From: Azolla pinnata
Lineage: Eukaryota; Streptophyta; Polypodiopsida; Salviniales; Salviniaceae
Direction of reading: 5' to 3'
NCBI GenBank assembly: GCA_037176905.1
Contig: JBBBWG010011112.1
Span: forward strand, 132,033-154,319
Length of the DNA: 22,287 nucleotides
Shown here: piece after piece, positions 18,988 to 22,287 of the stretch
How positions within the stretch are numbered: position 1 is the stretch's first letter
Layout of the letters: every line of letters begins with the position of its first letter
Position numbers and translations under genes: made by a program
The notes under the pieces: model-generated
What the model was told of the DNA's origin: nothing
What the model saw: only the letters and a program-made list of their open reading frames with translations
Databases searched by the model: none

Positions 18988-20500
18988 GGCTTCATCCGAA
19001 GGGAGCTTAATTATATTGCCATCATTTGAAGAGATGATCTGTTTAACCTATATGGAACCAAGTACAGTTCTTCAATTTTCACACTAAAATGAAAAAAACA
19101 CTACTTGATGATTTTCGTCACGGCCTATTTTAGATCCATGTTGATAATGTATATATGCATCAACTCTTCTACCACGTTTTATATTGCATCTTAGTAATTT
19201 AGTGCTAAATTTACAAGCAGGAATCTGGTTTCCTTGGTGAGGTTCCTGGTCATTGGTTACAGGAAAAAGTTGGTGTGTTATAAGCAAACCTGCTTGGATA
19301 CGTGGTAAAATAATAAGCCATTTTGTATCTCAAGTTTGATGGAAAAATGTCTTACACAAATAGAAATGGAAAGGTTTCCCTCAACAATTTCTAACTTTTA
19401 TGGTTGTAAGGTCATTGTATGTTCAACTTTTATGGTTTAGAACAAAGGATGAAGTCTGGTTCTGATCATTGGTGCATACCGTAACATGTCCATTTCATGC
19501 AGGTATTGCAAAGGCAGTGTTCTAATACATTACTATGCTTTTTTATCCAAAAAACCGAATTGAAAATGTTAGTCACTGTAAAGTTGGTGTAGCATATCTA
19601 TGTCAAGCGAAAATGCAGGCAGGGATAATGCTCCATCTCTTTTATTTAAAAGAACAATTGAAATTGGTTGATGTGCCAGGTCTTCATTGACAAGTCCATT
19701 GAAAGCCATGCTTGTGTTTTTGCTTCCATGGTATGATTTACTTTTTTCTTTGTCATTCTTTGTTTAACCTTTTCTCCCACACTTAACACTGGTTATCTTT
19801 CTTGTTGCTGAGATGCTGTAAGCATCAAATTTAAAACTTGAGAGAGCACAAGCTTAAGAGATCTGCCAGGGGATGAAGCCTGTCCCACAGATCTCCATCG
19901 GCGTCTTGTCACGATGGAAAGGTTCTCCCTCTCTCCCTCTCTCTCTCATCACGTGGCATGCAAGCAAAAAGATTGAAAGGACGCAAAAAAGTGATATTCT
20001 AAGCTTCATATGGATGATGTAAGATGTGAAGGGATGGCTTTGAAGACGGAAAATGGATTTATAGTTTCTCCATGATGCTTTGATAGATGATCGAAGAACA
20101 TCGGCAATGATGTAAAAGATGTGGGAGGGCTCACATTTTACATATAAATTATACTTGATGCTACAAACTGTTTTCTTCTCCAAACAGGAAAACCTTGCTC
20201 TATGAGAACCGATCCTGGTGCCATTCATGGTGCTGGAACTGAGATGGAGAGAGTTGCTGATTATGGGTATTGTACCTTGCACAGTTTGCTGTGCATGCTG
20301 GATACACTTATAATTGTCAAAATTCTTGAACAGGGAGAGCTGCTGCTACTCAAATTCCGCATCATCAACGTGAGAATCTTGCACTATCGGATTTGTAGAG
20401 GGTGATAATGAAATGCTCTCAGACAAAGATGATGGGGAGTTAAAAGTCTTCAAACACCCTGTCATGTCATGTTATTGGAAACATCTGTAGAGCTGTTGAC

Positions 20501-20692
20501 ATGGAGAAATGGCTTAAGAGATGGAGTAGCAGACTGTATATGGATCCAAGGATAAAGAAAGAAATAGCAGAAGTAAAACCCACCTTCCGATCAGCATTTT
20601 CTGACCAAGATTTGTCCGTAAAGCATAACATAAATAGTAGGCGTTGGGTGCAAGAAGATCCTGTCGAGCATCTGTCCTTGAAGAAAAAATGA
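20501..20692 (+). other. Unrecognised short ORF, possible gene remnant
   Basis: This 63-codon ORF starts MEKWLKRWSSRLYMDPRIKK and is rich in Lys, Arg, Glu and Trp, with a balanced composition more protein-like than its surroundings. The preceding 150 bases contain other short open stretches in different frames, interrupted by stops. It could be a decayed exon of a former gene, part of a long 3' UTR, or chance. I do not recognise a family. Confidence 0.2.
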
Positions 20693-21272
20693 TAGGTTTC
20701 AGGACAGTTTGTGATGCTTTCGAATGAATAGGGCCGGATCTACAATCTAGGTTGCGGCTTTTACATTCAGATTGCAGAAAAAACCTGTCAAAGATGATGG
20801 GGGAAAGGTAGGAAGTCGAAGGGTCCTTTGATATATACTGATGAAAACGGGGTGAGACAAAGACTCTGCTTGGGAGAGAACAAGTGGGTCCAAGTTCTTG
20901 TTGAAAATGCTTTGTCTACTAGAATTTAGACAGGAAGAAAGCTATGGCGTATGTACAAAGCTTGCCTCGCTCTTTCCAATGATTGTGATTGCTGGGCATC
21001 TTCATCATGGATCATTGATGTACATGCAGAGCTTTTGACTCAGAAAAATATAACAAAGGGAGCGCTAGTGACAGCCAGACAAGCAAGCAAAGCTTTTTAT
21101 TCAGATGATTGATTACACAGGCTCTGTGCAGAGATTTTTCTGCTGTCTGGTTTTGTGCTTCCTTTCAGTCCGGAGGCGACTGAACTTCTGAGTGCATTGG
21201 AACCACTCACAGAAATCACAACACAAGATTGTGTCAGAGTTCCATGCACGATCCATATGTTTTTGATGGAGG

Positions 21273-21300
21273 CCCTAACTAAACCCTAGCCCTAAATCCT
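21273..21300. repeat. Short interstitial telomere-like stretch
   Basis: CCCTAACTAAACCCTAGCCC and the following CTAAATCC carry four near-copies of the plant telomere heptamer CCCTAAA in the same orientation as the array at the left edge. It is too short and diverged to be more than a telo-box-like patch. Confidence 0.6.
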
Positions 21301-21814
21301 GGTTACCAATGCATAATTTCACGAACAAACATGGCTATGGCATGAACCAGATTTTCTCACGTTCTGATTGCTTGCAGATCACATACCTTCCATGAAGATG
21401 ATCCCAGCAGCCAGGCTTTTTCCATAACAGCTTTCACTTCAAAAAGGGGAGCTGTTGAAAGCAGAAGAATGGACTTCTCTAGATTTCTCATTCAAGAAGG
21501 TATGCTTCTTTTACACACAATGTGACTTTTAACTTGCAATGAAAAATGCTTCGACATAACGCATTCAATTGCCCGTCTCTGTGGATGTCTGAAATATACA
21601 AATAGAGCGCTCTTTTTATAACACTGATCCCTGAACTCATTCATTCATTCTTTGCCCATTACAGGATACTGAATCTGGCTGAAATTATATGTGTTGTTCA
21701 AGTAAGCCAAAGAAAAACAAACAGAAGAAACCAGAAGAAAAACAAATCCATGAATGATGGACATCTAAGCTACTGAAAGCAATGCAAGAAGAAGAGAAAT
21801 GAATTGAATCATAC

Positions 21815-21900
21815 ACACAGACAGATATGTATCTAGATAGACATGTCTATATAGATAGACATGTATATCTCTATCTATATAGATAGGTATGTATATCCCT
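21815..21900. repeat. GATA/TCTA-type microsatellite with nested palindromes
   Basis: Alternating AGATAGACATGT and ATCTATATAGAT words are repeated several times. Many are self-complementary (for example GACATGTC and CTATATAG), so the stretch can fold into short hairpins. Confidence 0.8.
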
Positions 21901-22187
21901 TGGTTCAACTGGAATATAGATACACTGTCTGTCACTGGATGGATGGGATGCCTTCCGTTTTTCACTGGGCCTGAATGGAGAGCAATCAATCCATTGAAGA
22001 TCTCAGCTCTATAAAACGGCTAGAACATTGGCAAGAAGATCTGACAAGTTCCAATGGTAGTAACTCTGCAAGCTTGTCAAACATGCATCTGCAAGACCTA
22101 CAAAAAAACGCAGTAGAAAATGGAGAGATTTTGTGAAAGAGGCCAGATGAATTTGCTAACTGTGTGATCAACTGACTGATTCACCAA

Positions 22188-22287
22188 CTGATTAACTACC
22201 TACATTCACTAACTAACTAACTGATTTACCAACTGAATAATTACCTTCAGCTGATTTAACTACCTACATTCACTAACTGGATTAACT
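22188..22287. repeat. 63-bp tandem repeat at the right edge
   Basis: A unit beginning CTGATTAACTACCTACATTC (22188) recurs at 22251 with one inserted T, and short CTAAC/CTGATT words fill the interval. The repeat runs off the end of the window, so its copy number is unknown. Confidence 0.8.

Larger units (their letters stand above)
18988..22287. other. 3' flank and intergenic region right of the ATI-like gene
   Basis: About 3.3 kb holding the 3' UTR of the ATI-like gene and otherwise mostly featureless sequence. Apart from the short ORF at 20501-20692, no coding segment with protein character was found. Simple repeats occur at about 21815-21900, a telomere-like stretch at 21273-21300 and a tandem repeat at 22188-22287. 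No RNA gene or transposon ends were recognised. Confidence 0.55.

Noticed and set aside
22188..22287. CRISPR-like array
   Set aside because: Eukaryotic context, and the units are contiguous tandem repeats without unique spacers.

Overview
The window is nuclear DNA of a flowering plant. It carries spliced genes with GT-AG introns of 80 bases to 2.3 kb, AT-rich introns and intergenic DNA, GC-rich first exons with good Kozak contexts, and three proteins of plant-type families. GC-rich 5' exons fit a monocot or an early-diverging angiosperm, but I cannot name the lineage from sequence alone. No RNA gene, CRISPR array, prokaryotic feature or intact transposon gene was recognised.

Layout. (1) 1-540 is a degenerate telomere-like (AAACCCT) minisatellite running off the left edge. 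(2) 1090-7297, plus strand: a 9-exon gene for a PTC7-type PP2C phosphatase of the BIPP2C1/PP2C62 group, 502 aa, with a likely plastid-targeting N-terminus. (3) 7298-9126: a non-coding convergent spacer. (4) 9127-13743, minus strand: a 9-exon (possibly 10-exon) gene for a classical PP2C, about 331 aa, with two hydrophobic segments ahead of the catalytic domain. (5) 13744-15857: a head-to-head intergenic region with a 30-bp perfect palindrome, a 170-bp foldback element and dispersed copies of its end. (6) 15858-18987, plus strand: a two-exon gene for an ATG8-interacting (ATI1/ATI2-type) single-pass membrane protein, 286 aa. (7) 18988-22287: mostly non-coding, with one unrecognised short ORF, a short telomere-like stretch and tandem repeats at the right edge.

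Reading frames were joined by hand. In all three genes every exon junction has GT-AG borders and matching phase, and each model runs from ATG to stop without interruption. Nothing suggests that the three genes form one pathway. Two are Mg/Mn-dependent Ser/Thr phosphatases from distant branches of the superfamily, and the third is a selective-autophagy adaptor. The most unusual items are an A / inverted-B / A repeat hairpin inside a PP2C intron, a candidate 15-nt microexon coding hydrophobic residues in the second PP2C, the local foldback repeat family, and pyrimidine tracts directly behind several 5' splice sites. I did not find a clearly new multi-gene system.
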